Shown here piece by piece: positions 7,382 to 15,348 of a stretch of DNA of 64,000 nucleotides. Source of the DNA: Flavobacterium sp. DG2-3. GTDB lineage: Bacteria; Bacteroidota; Bacteroidia; Flavobacteriales; Flavobacteriaceae. The number at the start of each line of letters is the position of its first letter. The first letter of the stretch is position 1. The notes below the pieces were generated by a model. The model made no database searches. It was given only the letters and a program-made list of their open reading frames with translations, and had not been told where the DNA came from. Position numbers and translations under genes: made by a program. The DNA lies in assembly GCF_030730925.1 (NCBI RefSeq), contig NZ_JAVAMB010000006.1, positions 1-64,000 on the forward strand. The letters are read 5' to 3'.

Positions 7382-8632
7382 ATGAAACTAATCATCAAAA
7401 GCGCCAAAATTATCGACTCAAAAAGTCCGTTTCACAATCAGACCGTTGATCTTTTAATTGCAGATGGTGTAATAGAAAAAATAGGAGTTTCTCTTCCAAA
7501 CGATGATGCTGAAGTAGTACGATTTGAGAATCTTCATGTTTCTCAAGGATGGTTTGACAGCAGTGTTTCTCTTGGCGAACCAGGTTATGAAGACAGAGAA
7601 ACTATTGCAAACGGATTGAATGTTGCAGCAAAAAGCGGCTTTACAGCAATCGCCTTACAACCCAATTCTTTACCGATTATCGACAACCAATCTCAGGTAA
7701 ATTTTGTAAAAAACAAAGCAAATGGTTTTGCTACAGAAATTTTCCCAATCGGCGCTTTAACAAAAGCCAGCGAAGGAAAAGATATGGCAGAACTTTTTGA
7801 TATGAAAAATTCTGGAGCAATTGCTTTTGGAGATTACAACAGAAGTATCGACAATGCTAATATCTTGAAAATTGCATTGCAATATGTGCAGGATTTCGAT
7901 GGATTGGTAATAGCTTATTCTCAAGATCCTAACATTAAAGGAAATGGTGTTGCGAACGAAGGGATTGTTTCTACAAGATTAGGATTAAAAGGAATTCCGA
8001 ATCTGGCAGAAGAACTTCAAATTTCGAGAAACTTATTTTTACTAGAATATACAGGTGGAAAGCTTCACATTCCGACCATTTCTACAGCAAAATCGGTTGA
8101 ATTAATTAGAGAAGCTAAAGCCAAAGGATTACATGTAACGTGCAGCGCTTCTGTGCATCATTTAGTTTTAACTGATGAAAAACTGGACGGATTTGACACT
8201 CGTTTTAAAGTTACGCCTCCGCTAAGAACCGAAGTTGACAGACAAGCTTTGCTTAATGGAGTTGCCGACGGAACAATCGATATGATTACGTCTGACCACA
8301 ACCCTATTGATATTGAATTCAAAAAAATGGAATTTGATACCGCTAAAAACGGAACTATCGGTTTAGAAAGTGCTTTTGGAGCTTTATTGACCGTTTTACC
8401 TGTAGAAACAATTGTAGCAAAATTAACTGCCGCAAGAACTATTTTCGGATTAGAAAACAATACAATTGAAGAAGGTGCAAAAGCTAATTTGAGCTTGTTT
8501 ACAACAGAAGGAAAATCAACTTTTACGAAAGAAAATATTCTTTCAAAATCTAAAAATTCTGCTTTCTTAGGAACTGAAACTAAAGGTTCTGTGTACGGAA
8601 TTTTAAATCAAAATCAACTAGTTACAAAATAA
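7382..8632 (+). CDS. Dihydroorotase-like protein lacking metal-binding histidines
   Basis: The protein has the fold and length (416 aa) of class I, multifunctional-complex-type dihydroorotases, which close carbamoyl aspartate to dihydroorotate. Conserved blocks include GEPGYEDRETI, GGKLHIPTISTAKSVELI, VHHLVLTDEKLDGFDTRFK, PPLRTEVDRQAL and TSDHNPID. The catalytic DxHxH motif reads D59-S-S61-V-S63, and the usual Arg of the REPG motif is Gly65. The usual CEDP region reads YSQDP. It is therefore probably catalytically inactive, like the PyrC-prime subunits that scaffold aspartate transcarbamoylase in some bacteria. That role is inference. It follows batA and precedes the small membrane protein by 4 bp. 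Confidence 0.85.
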   Translation: MKLIIKSAKIIDSKSPFHNQTVDLLIADGVIEKIGVSLPNDDAEVVRFENLHVSQGWFDSSVSLGEPGYEDRETIANGLNVAAKSGFTAIALQPNSLPIIDNQSQVNFVKNKANGFATEIFPIGALTKASEGKDMAELFDMKNSGAIAFGDYNRSIDNANILKIALQYVQDFDGLVIAYSQDPNIKGNGVANEGIVSTRLGLKGIPNLAEELQISRNLFLLEYTGGKLHIPTISTAKSVELIREAKAKGLHVTCSASVHHLVLTDEKLDGFDTRFKVTPPLRTEVDRQALLNGVADGTIDMITSDHNPIDIEFKKMEFDTAKNGTIGLESAFGALLTVLPVETIVAKLTAARTIFGLENNTIEEGAKANLSLFTTEGKSTFTKENILSKSKNSAFLGTETKGSVYGILNQNQLVTK

Positions 8633-8636
8633 TACA

Positions 8637-8963
8637 ATGAATAATTCAGTCGAAGAAGGAAAGCCAATCGCTATTACAAGTTATATTTTAATCGTTGGAG
8701 TTCTCATTGCCATGTCTATGAATTCTGAAAATAAAAATAGCTTTGCTTCTTTTCATATCCGTCAAGCTTTAGGTCTATCTCTAACTTTTATTTCTTTTGG
8801 AGCGCTAACCAGTAATTTTGACAGCTTTTTCATCACTTTTCCAATGTGGATTTGCGTTTCCATCTTATGGACTTATGGTATTTTTACTGCTATCCAAGGA
8901 CAAATGAGACCGATTCCGCTTGTTGGGGAATTGTTTCAGAAATGGTTTAAATCTATTGGATAA
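8637..8963 (+). CDS. Small membrane protein, DUF4870/Tic20-like
   Basis: A 108-residue integral membrane protein with three predicted helices (about 12-29, 46-62 and 68-87) and the motif FHIRQALGL, typical of the small DUF4870/Tic20-like membrane family, often labelled import component. It begins 4 bp after the dihydroorotase-like stop codon, so the two are almost surely co-transcribed. No function is established. Confidence 0.75.
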   Translation: MNNSVEEGKPIAITSYILIVGVLIAMSMNSENKNSFASFHIRQALGLSLTFISFGALTSNFDSFFITFPMWICVSILWTYGIFTAIQGQMRPIPLVGELFQKWFKSIG

Positions 8964-9081
8964 CAAATTCCAATTTTTTGAAATTCCAAATTCCAATTGC
9001 ACGTCGCTAACTTTGTCAAAGTTTTAAACTTTGACAAAGTTGAACTGAACACTAAAAAACAGAACACTGAACACTAAAAAA
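8964..9081. repeat. Intergenic patchwork of AATTCCA and GAACACT repeats plus palindrome
   Basis: Three repeat types lie end to end: AAATTCCA words (8966-8999), a palindrome of CTTTGTCAAAG and its mirror at 9011-9039, and GAACACT/AAAAAA units at about 9046-9080. The palindrome recurs at 48643-48671 with a two-base change in the loop. TAACTTTG at 9008-9015 overlaps it and matches the -7 consensus, so the repeat may supply the promoter of the next gene. Confidence 0.8.
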
Positions 9082-9723
9082 ATGAATCTATCTTTAGAAT
9101 ACAAAATACAAGAACCAAAAGTAATTTTAGATAAAAACCCTCTATTGCTTTTATTACACGGATACGGAAGCAACGAAGCCGATTTATTCTCTTTTGCTTC
9201 TGAACTTCCAGACAATTATTACATCATTTCGGCGAGAGCTCCTTACGATTTACAATACGGTGCTTACGCTTGGTACGCGATTAACTTCGATGCTGACCAA
9301 AATAAGTTTTCGGATAATGAACAAGCAAAAATCTCAAGAGACAAAATTGCTTCATTTATAGATGAATTGGTTGCCAATTATCCAATTGATGCTAATAATG
9401 TAACTTTAATTGGATTCAGCCAAGGATCTATTTTAAGTTATGCAACAGCACTTTCTTATCCTGAAAAAATTCAGCGAGTAGTTGCGATGAGTGGTTATTT
9501 TAATGAAGAAATCATTAAAGAAGAATATCAAAACAACGACTTTAAAAATCTAAAAATATTTGCCTCACACGGAACTGTAGATCAAGTTATTCCAATTGAA
9601 TGGGCTAGAAAAACTCCAGCGATTTTAGAGAAATTAAATATTCCTGTTGTTTACAAAGAATACCCAGTCGGGCACGGAGTGGCTCCACAGAATTTCTTTG
9701 ATTTTAAGAATTGGCTTAAATAA
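9082..9723 (+). CDS. Alpha/beta hydrolase, phospholipase/carboxylesterase family
   Basis: A 213-residue cytoplasmic serine hydrolase. The catalytic triad is visible as Ser113 in GFSQGS, Asp167 in GTVDQVIP and His198 in GHGV. The oxyanion region is LLLHGYGSNEAD (about 23-34). This matches the short-chain carboxylesterase/lysophospholipase family (YpfH/EstB-like) in length and motif spacing. The substrate cannot be told from sequence. It is the last conserved gene before the EEP/unknown gene pair. Confidence 0.88.
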   Translation: MNLSLEYKIQEPKVILDKNPLLLLLHGYGSNEADLFSFASELPDNYYIISARAPYDLQYGAYAWYAINFDADQNKFSDNEQAKISRDKIASFIDELVANYPIDANNVTLIGFSQGSILSYATALSYPEKIQRVVAMSGYFNEEIIKEEYQNNDFKNLKIFASHGTVDQVIPIEWARKTPAILEKLNIPVVYKEYPVGHGVAPQNFFDFKNWLK

Positions 9724-9749
9724 TAGTTTTTAATAAAAGTCTTTAAATT

Positions 9750-10610
9750 ATGATTACATTATTGACTTGGAATATAAATAATAAAAAAACAATTTTACTA
9801 GAGCAAGCACTCAAAGCTGTATCAAATGAAAATAAGATTGACATAATTATACTTCAAGAAGCATATGGCCAATTTGTAAATACCGTCTTAAGTTATCAAT
9901 ACAATGAAATAGTTTATCCGGGTAATGGAATTGGAAGCGGAGTAAGAATATTTCTTAAGAAAAATACTTTTAAAAACTTTTCTATTTTACGGACAGATAA
10001 TAAAAAACTTGTATTTATACATTTACAGAAAATAAAATCAATGGAAGAGTTTAATATTGCAGCTGTTCATTTGCACAGCAAAGTCAACAACTCTGAAAGG
10101 CAACAGCTATGGAAAAATTTACCTTTAATTCAAAAAATAAAAGAATTTGAAAAAACATCAACTAATAACAATAATACAATTTTAGCGGGTGACTTTAATC
10201 ACAATCCTCATGAATCAGATTTATGCGAACCAAATATGATAAATGGAGTTGAAAATAAAGAACTCATTAAAACTCTTTTAAATTATCCAATTTCAAAAAA
10301 AAAATATGATTTTTGGTATAATCCGATGTGGAATTTATTAGGTGATTATGATTATTTAAATCGAAAAGCAAAAGTTACTGGAACATATTTTAGATATACT
10401 GAAGATGAAACCCCTATTTGGAATTTATTCGATGGTTTTATCATACGCCCTTCTTTAGTGGATAAAGTTAATTATAGACAAACAAAAATAATAACTAAAA
10501 CAAAAATGATAAACTTCTTAAAACCATTCACAATAAAAAAAGATGAATCATTAATTAAAGAAGACTTATCTGATCATTTACCAGTCAAATTCTCATTAAA
10601 TATTAAATAA
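9750..10610 (+). CDS. Endonuclease/exonuclease/phosphatase family protein
   Basis: A 286-residue member of the EEP (DNase I-like) superfamily of Mg-dependent phosphodiesterases. Seen: N-terminal LTWNINN, ILQEAYG with the metal-binding Glu, VHLHSK, AGDFNHNP and C-terminal SDHLPVKF. There is no signal peptide. The substrate could be nucleic acid, a phosphoinositide-like lipid or another phosphodiester. The unknown 10618 gene follows after 7 bp. Both genes seem more AT-rich than their neighbours, which suggests an accessory pair. Confidence 0.85.
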   Translation: MITLLTWNINNKKTILLEQALKAVSNENKIDIIILQEAYGQFVNTVLSYQYNEIVYPGNGIGSGVRIFLKKNTFKNFSILRTDNKKLVFIHLQKIKSMEEFNIAAVHLHSKVNNSERQQLWKNLPLIQKIKEFEKTSTNNNNTILAGDFNHNPHESDLCEPNMINGVENKELIKTLLNYPISKKKYDFWYNPMWNLLGDYDYLNRKAKVTGTYFRYTEDETPIWNLFDGFIIRPSLVDKVNYRQTKIITKTKMINFLKPFTIKKDESLIKEDLSDHLPVKFSLNIK

Positions 10611-10617
10611 AACGAAT

Positions 10618-11031
10618 ATGTCAACAATTTGGAAAATATATGGCGAACAGCCAAAACCTGAGGAAAATCCTGAAAAAATTTTAACTGAATATGCCAGTCT
10701 TCTTTCTAAAGATACTAATTCAATTTTCACAGGAATAGTGACCGAAACAGTTAGAGAAGAAACAGGAACAGTTATTTATGCATTATATATAGTTGTCCCT
10801 GAATTACATGACTATATGTACAGATTAATTGAGGTAAATATTCAAAGTATAATTAATCAATATCCTCTTGAAATTACTTTATACGCTAAGGATCCCAGAA
10901 ACAACAGAACATTTACTTGCGATAATGTAGATTCATTTAAAACTAAGCTATTAGAATTAATTGAGTCTCCAATCACTAGTGGAATTTTAATGCATTTAAA
11001 AACATTAATTGAGATAAAAAAAAATATCTAA
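10618..11031 (+). CDS. Unrecognised 137-residue protein paired with EEP gene
   Basis: I do not recognise this family. The product is soluble, with no signal peptide or helix long enough for a membrane span. It seems to have an alpha/beta core (IYALYIVVPELHDYMYRLIEV, YPLEITLYAK) and a helical C-terminus (FKTKLLELI to LKTLIEIKK). It starts 7 bp after the EEP stop, implying co-transcription and perhaps a joint role such as partner, inhibitor or immunity protein. That is speculation from context. About 90 bp of AT-rich DNA without a gene follow. Confidence 0.7.
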   Translation: MSTIWKIYGEQPKPEENPEKILTEYASLLSKDTNSIFTGIVTETVREETGTVIYALYIVVPELHDYMYRLIEVNIQSIINQYPLEITLYAKDPRNNRTFTCDNVDSFKTKLLELIESPITSGILMHLKTLIEIKKNI

Positions 11032-11119
11032 TAACAAACAATTATGTAGACAACAAAATCTTTCCTATTATCTTGTTATATTAAAGAAAGTATCCTAAAA
11101 AAAAAGCATGAATTAAGAA

Positions 11120-11545
11120 TTACTGCTCAGTATAAAGAATCTTTCCGTTTTTCTTCAAAACATAACCTTTCCAAGGAATTAATTGCCAGTCGCCGTTAAC
11201 CCAAGAATCTCCTTCAGATTTTCTTTCTAAAATGATAGATTCTTTTTGAGTATCTAAGAAGAGTTCTGCTTTATTTCCGTCAAAAATTACATATGATGCA
11301 GTTGTATAAGTCTCTCCATCATCATAATGAGAAAGTTTTGTTCCTTCAAAAATTCGGATGCATTCTTTTTTGAGTTCTGACCAAGTATATCCAGCCGAAG
11401 CTTTACAACCGTGAGCATCAGAATCAGCTCCTACGACAGCTTCTTTTTGCGGTTCTTTTGGAGTTGTCTTATCTTTTTCCTGCGAAACTTTTTTAGCGCA
11501 AGAAAATACACTTGCAATCATCAAAAACAAAAATATCTTTTTCAT
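11120..11545 (-). CDS. Small lipoprotein of unknown function
   Basis: A 141-residue predicted lipoprotein: signal MKKIFLFLMIASVFSC with lipobox Cys16, a Lys/Glu-rich linker, then a compact domain beginning DAHGCKASAGYTWSELKKECI, a two-cysteine motif that I associate with small Bacteroidetes lipoproteins. Probable location is the periplasmic face of a membrane. It lies downstream of the 11588 gene on the same strand but a terminator separates them. Confidence 0.75.
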   Translation of the reverse strand: MKKIFLFLMIASVFSCAKKVSQEKDKTTPKEPQKEAVVGADSDAHGCKASAGYTWSELKKECIRIFEGTKLSHYDDGETYTTASYVIFDGNKAELFLDTQKESIILERKSEGDSWVNGDWQLIPWKGYVLKKNGKILYTEQ

Positions 11546-11568
11546 ATCCTATTTATTTAAAGGTCAAA

Positions 11569-11595
11569 AAAAATAGGATATAAAATCCTATTTTT
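11569..11595 (-). terminator. Terminator overlapping a stop codon
   Basis: A perfect 11-bp hairpin (stem AAAAATAGGAT, 5-nt loop) covers the stop codon (11588-11590) of the minus-strand gene that ends here; the A run on the plus strand becomes a U run in that transcript. Confidence 0.8.
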
Positions 11596-12091
11596 GATAT
11601 AACCAAGTTTGATTTACTTCAAAGGTAATGTTATCATTGTTATCAACAAAGTATTTTAACAAGACTTCCCCCCACAATTCACCATTGCTGTAGTCTGCAA
11701 TAATCCATCTGTGGTTTAGAATCTTTACTTTATTGATAATAAATTTATTTGGACCAATTTGATCTTGTCCTGTATATGGATTTCCTTTTGGATTTGAATT
11801 TAAATCTAATAGTTTTTCAGTTACAACCGGAATTAGCTTCTCGTATAAAATAACTTTACCTCCAGAAGCACTGTTATCAAAGTAATTTTGTGCATTTTCA
11901 TTGTGCTCTAAAGAAAAATAATCTGCTTCAGCCAATTTATTTTTCATTAGACTAATGCTATCTCTTAGTTTTTTTGTTGTCTTTTCATATCGCTGCTCTC
12001 CAAATTTCACTTCGCCGCTGTAAAATGCATACGTAAAAACGTTCATTAAAATAGCCAAAATAAAAAGATAAAGCATTAAGGATTTTTTCAT
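11588..12091 (-). CDS. Membrane-anchored protein of unknown function
   Basis: A 167-residue protein with one N-terminal hydrophobic helix (about 5-25, LMLYLFILAILMNVFTYAFY), a heptad-rich segment (YEKTTKKLRDSISLMKNKL) likely forming a short coiled coil, and a periplasmic beta-rich C-terminus ending FEVNQTWLYQK. I do not recognise a family. It starts 12 bp after the PhnP-like gene on the same strand and is probably translated from the same transcript, which ends at the hairpin over its stop codon. Confidence 0.72.
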   Translation of the reverse strand: MKKSLMLYLFILAILMNVFTYAFYSGEVKFGEQRYEKTTKKLRDSISLMKNKLAEADYFSLEHNENAQNYFDNSASGGKVILYEKLIPVVTEKLLDLNSNPKGNPYTGQDQIGPNKFIINKVKILNHRWIIADYSNGELWGEVLLKYFVDNNDNITFEVNQTWLYQK

Positions 12092-12103
12092 TGTGTGGTA
12101 TAA

Positions 12104-12868
12104 TTAAATTGTAATTTCTAAATTGTCATAAGCCAGAAAAACATTTTCAGGAAGTGTTTTCTGTACTTCTTCGTGAAAACCTAAAACGTGACTGATGTGA
12201 GTTAAATAAGCTCTTTCGGGTTTGACAAGATTGATAAAATCTAGCGCTTCCTGCAGGTTAAAATGCGTATCATGAGGTTCGACGCGCAAAGCATTTACCA
12301 CCAAAACTTTCAAACCTTTCAGTTTTTCAACTTCTGCTGGTTCAATTGTTTTTACATCTGTCAGATAAGCAAAATTATCGATTCTGTAGCCAAAAACCTG
12401 AAGATCTCCGTGCATGGCATTTATAGGAATCGCCATTTTGTCCCCCACAGCAAAAGGAGCATTATTATGCACTTCAATTGTTTTCACGCTTGGTGCTCCT
12501 GGATATTTGTTTACCGTCTCAAAAACATAATCAAAACGGCGTCTTAGATTATCTAAAACACGTTTGTGTCCGTAAATCGGAATTTCGCCCTGTCTGAAGT
12601 TAAATGGACGAATATCGTCTAAACCAGCTGTATGGTCAGAATGTTCGTGTGTAAATAAAATAGCGTCCAGTTTTCGGCATCCGCAAGAAAGCATTTGCTG
12701 TCTGAAATCGGGACCGCAATCTATAACATAGGAATGCTCGTTCCATGTTATCCAAATGGATACACGAAGCCTTTTGTCCTTAGCATCAGTGCTTTTACAA
12801 ACTGGATGATCGATTCCGATAATTGGAATGCCTTGAGAAGTACCTGTACCTAAAAAATAAACCTTCAA
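12104..12868 (-). CDS. MBL-fold metallo-hydrolase, PhnP-like
   Basis: A 254-residue metallo-beta-lactamase-fold hydrolase. Seen: N-terminal FLGTGTSQGIP, the metal site THEHSDHTAGLDD (His74, His76, Asp78, His79), further ligands near HGDL, and C-terminal LTHISHVLGF. Cysteines in HPVCKST and SCGCRKLD fit the structural metal site of the PhnP subgroup. PhnP is a cyclic phosphodiesterase in phosphonate metabolism, but no phn genes are nearby, so the real substrate is open. A -7 box is at 12887-12894. Confidence 0.85.
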   Translation of the reverse strand: MKVYFLGTGTSQGIPIIGIDHPVCKSTDAKDKRLRVSIWITWNEHSYVIDCGPDFRQQMLSCGCRKLDAILFTHEHSDHTAGLDDIRPFNFRQGEIPIYGHKRVLDNLRRRFDYVFETVNKYPGAPSVKTIEVHNNAPFAVGDKMAIPINAMHGDLQVFGYRIDNFAYLTDVKTIEPAEVEKLKGLKVLVVNALRVEPHDTHFNLQEALDFINLVKPERAYLTHISHVLGFHEEVQKTLPENVFLAYDNLEITI

Positions 12869-12886
12869 TTGAACTTAATTTTTTTA

Positions 12887-12894
12887 CAAAAATA
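12887..12894 (-). promoter_or_regulatory. -7 promoter box of the PhnP-like gene
   Basis: The minus strand reads TATTTTTG, matching TAnnTTTG, 19 bp ahead of the start codon at 12868. It is back to back with the promoter of the 12959 gene. Confidence 0.5.
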
Positions 12895-12928
12895 GGATTA
12901 TTTCTCTTTCATTAGAAGCCTAATTTAC

Positions 12929-12936
12929 TAACTTTG
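12929..12936 (+). promoter_or_regulatory. -7 promoter box of the 486-residue protein gene
   Basis: TAACTTTG matches TAnnTTTG, 22 bp before the ATG at 12959. Confidence 0.5.
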
Positions 12937-12958
12937 TAACAAATCTATTTAAAACAAA

Positions 12959-14419
12959 ATGGGTACAGAAATAAAACTCAAGGGTGACAAGGTCATCGAA
13001 CAGATTCCTTCTATAAAAGACAAAGCGTTACGCATTAATTTAAACGAAAATATTTACGGAACATTTGCTGAGATTGGCGCTGGACAAGAGACAGTTAGAC
13101 ACTTTTTCAGATCTGGAGGTTCGTCGGGAACTATTGCAAAAGCGATGTCTGCCTATGATAAAGATTTTAGTGACGCCGTTTATGGAGCTGAAAATGATGG
13201 AAGATATGTTACTGAAGAGCGTTTAAAAAAAATGCTTACCCATGAAGGACAAATCATCGAAGAGCGTTTAAGCAGAGAAAAACACCCTACCAAACTTTTT
13301 TTCAGTTACGCCAATACGGTTGCCACAATAGATTTTGCCAAACAATTTAAAGGTCACGGATGGGTTGGAATTCGTTACCAAATCGAACCAGACGAAGCTT
13401 ATAACGAAATTATTCTTCACATTCGTTTTAAAGAGACTGACGCCAGACTGCAACAAGAAACACTTGGTATTTTAGGGGTAAACTTAATTTACGGTGCTTT
13501 TTACAAATACAACGATCCAAAACGATTACTTCGTTATTTATACGATCACTTAGACAAAGATCAGTTAGAGATTGATACCATTAACTTTTCAGGACCTCGT
13601 TTTGCCGATGTAGACAATCGTTTGATGAGTTTACAATTGGTTAAAAATGGAATGACCGATGCCGTAATGTTCAATCCTGAAGGAAAAAATATTCTGCCGG
13701 CAGCAATCCTTTACAAAAAGAATTTATTAGCCTTAAGAGGAAGTTTTCGTCCTGTTACCAAAGTAAACATGGACATGTACGAGAAATCATTAGAAATGTT
13801 TCTCAAGGAAAATAAAGTTGAAAAGAACAATACGCTTGTAATTTTTGAAATCACTCTTTCGAATTTACGTTCTGACGGTGAAATTGACGAACGCGACTTT
13901 ATGGACAGGGCTGAATTACTTTGTTCATTAGGTCAAACCGTAATGATTTCAAATTTCCAAGAATATTACAAAGTTGTGGAATATTTCGCTAATTATACTA
14001 AAGCCCGTATGGGACTGGCAATGGGTGTAAACAACCTTGTTGACATTTTTGACGAGAAATATTACCGTCATTTAAGTGGTGGAATTCTGGAAGCTTTCGG
14101 AAAATTATTTTATCGCGATATGAAAGTATTCTTATATCCAATGTTAGATGAAGATGGCTCATTAATGAACTCAAACAACTTGAAAGTTCATCCTAGAATG
14201 AAAGAATTATACAAATTCTTTAAATTCAACGGAAAAGTAGTTGATATTGAAGATTATGATCCGAACATTCTGGATGTCTTCTCTAGAGAAATCTTAAAAA
14301 TGATTAACCAAGGCAAACCTGGATGGGAACCAATGCTTCCCCCTGGAATTCCTGAAATTATAAAAGAACATCATCTTTTTGGATATCATCCTCAGAAAGA
14401 ATTAGAGCAAAATGCATAA
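12959..14419 (+). CDS. Conserved cytoplasmic protein of unknown function (486 aa)
   Basis: A large soluble protein starting MGTEIKLKGDKVIEQIPSI. It resembles a conserved Bacteroidetes family that databases often label TonB-dependent receptor or nicotinate-nucleotide adenylyltransferase. Neither label fits: there is no signal peptide, plug or beta-barrel pattern, and no HxGH nucleotidyltransferase motif. Recognisable conserved stretches are TFAEIGAGQETVRHFF, GRYVTEERLKKML and MISNFQEYYKVVEYF. I assign no function. It is monocistronic, with its own promoter and a strong terminator. Confidence 0.8.
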   Translation: MGTEIKLKGDKVIEQIPSIKDKALRINLNENIYGTFAEIGAGQETVRHFFRSGGSSGTIAKAMSAYDKDFSDAVYGAENDGRYVTEERLKKMLTHEGQIIEERLSREKHPTKLFFSYANTVATIDFAKQFKGHGWVGIRYQIEPDEAYNEIILHIRFKETDARLQQETLGILGVNLIYGAFYKYNDPKRLLRYLYDHLDKDQLEIDTINFSGPRFADVDNRLMSLQLVKNGMTDAVMFNPEGKNILPAAILYKKNLLALRGSFRPVTKVNMDMYEKSLEMFLKENKVEKNNTLVIFEITLSNLRSDGEIDERDFMDRAELLCSLGQTVMISNFQEYYKVVEYFANYTKARMGLAMGVNNLVDIFDEKYYRHLSGGILEAFGKLFYRDMKVFLYPMLDEDGSLMNSNNLKVHPRMKELYKFFKFNGKVVDIEDYDPNILDVFSREILKMINQGKPGWEPMLPPGIPEIIKEHHLFGYHPQKELEQNA

Positions 14420-14447
14420 AAAAAAGTCCCTTGATGGGGCTTTTTTT
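14419..14447 (+). terminator. Rho-independent terminator
   Basis: A hairpin with stem A7GTCCC/GGGGCT7 (one G-T wobble) and loop TTGAT directly follows the stop codon of the 486-residue protein gene. Confidence 0.9.
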
Positions 14448-14471
14448 TTGCTTTTAATTCTTACCGCAATG

Positions 14472-14604
14472 ATTGGACTGTAGAGACGCACCGCAGTGCG
14501 TCTACGCAAAGTATGGCAGGTTCAGCATTCCAATTAATAATATTTTCGTGTGTTTGCGGTAATACAAACGTTAGACGCACTGCGGTGCGTCTCTACAGTC
14601 CAAT
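14472..14604. repeat. Perfect 33-bp inverted repeat, MITE-like
   Basis: Arms 14472-14504 and 14572-14604 are exact reverse complements over 33 bp and enclose 67 bp. Each arm contains its own palindrome around GACGCACCGCAGTGCGTC. A related palindrome without the long arms lies at 48321-48346. No open frame is enclosed, so it resembles a small non-autonomous element or dispersed palindromic repeat. The rest of the 313-bp gap (14420-14732) holds GCGTTNCG/TTTGCG words and a GAAACTT repeat at about 14696-14730, with no gene. Confidence 0.85.
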
Positions 14605-14732
14605 ATTTGCGTGCATTACGTAAAATCTTTAGCGTGCGTTGCGTAAATAATCTTTGCGTTCTTTGCGGTAAAATTTCAACCCATTTTGAGCACAACTTGA
14701 AACTTGAAACAAAGAAAACCTGAAACAAAATT

Positions 14733-15185
14733 TTATTTCAAAATCTGCGAAGCGTGTTCTTTTGTTTTTACTTTCTCGATTACTTCTTCGATAATTCCTT
14801 TTTCGTCGATTACGAAAGTAGTTCTATGAATTCCGTCGTATTCTCTTCCCATGAATTTCTTTGGTCCCCAAACTCCAAAAGCATTAATAACCGACTTGTC
14901 TTCATCTGCAATTAACGGAAAAGGCAATTCGTACTTTTCTTTGAATTTTATCTGTGCTTTTGAGGTGTCTGCACTTACTCCAAGAAGTTCATAATTATTG
15001 GCTTGAAAACGGTGAAAATTATCTCTCAAATCACATGCTTCGGCTGTACAGCCAAGAGTACTTGCTTTTGGATAAAAGAAGACAACCAGTTTTTTCCCAG
15101 CATAATCTGCCAGTTTATGTGTTTTTCCGTCTTGATCTGTTCCTGAAAAATTGGGTGCTTTATCTCCTGCTTTTAATGTTGTCAT
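14733..15185 (-). CDS. bcp: Thioredoxin-dependent thiol peroxidase (BCP/PrxQ)
   Basis: A 150-residue atypical two-cysteine peroxiredoxin that reduces hydrogen peroxide and organic hydroperoxides with electrons from thioredoxin in the cytoplasm. Seen: PNFSGTDQDGK, VVFFYPKASTLGCTAEAC with peroxidatic Cys46 and resolving Cys51 (the C-x4-C spacing of PrxQ), GVSADTS and the C-terminal FVIDEKGIIEEV. The usual DxTPGC reads ASTLGC, where Leu replaces Pro just before the Gly-Cys. Length is normal. A -7 box (minus-strand TATCTTTG) lies at 15298-15305, leaving a roughly 110-nt leader that contains heptamer repeats. Confidence 0.95.
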   Translation of the reverse strand: MTTLKAGDKAPNFSGTDQDGKTHKLADYAGKKLVVFFYPKASTLGCTAEACDLRDNFHRFQANNYELLGVSADTSKAQIKFKEKYELPFPLIADEDKSVINAFGVWGPKKFMGREYDGIHRTTFVIDEKGIIEEVIEKVKTKEHASQILK

Positions 15186-15348
15186 ATCTTTTTAATTTTA
15201 GATTTTAGATTGTTGATTTTAGATTCCCGCAAGGTTTGCTAAATGCCTTGTAGATATTATTTACTTTAGATTATTGATTTTAGATTTTAGACTAAAACAA
15301 AGATAGCGTACAACTCTTAACTCATAACTTAATTCATAACTTTTTTCA
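15186..15348. repeat. TTTTAGA heptamer repeats and related words
   Basis: TTTTAGAT units occur at 15193-15224 and again at 15264-15291, interrupted by a CCCGCAAGGTTTGC segment. AACTCTTAACTCATAACTTA words follow. The heptamer matches that of the array at base 1. With the structured element that follows it fills the 349-bp gap between bcp and nth; the bcp -7 box is embedded at 15298-15305. Confidence 0.8.

Noticed and set aside
8158..8460. Antisense 100-codon frame inside the dihydroorotase-like gene
   Set aside because: It lies wholly within a conserved coding region and shows only the complement of its codons.
12959..14419. TonB-dependent receptor or nicotinate-nucleotide adenylyltransferase
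   Set aside because: Labels of this kind are attached to the family, but there is no signal peptide, plug or barrel and no HxGH motif.
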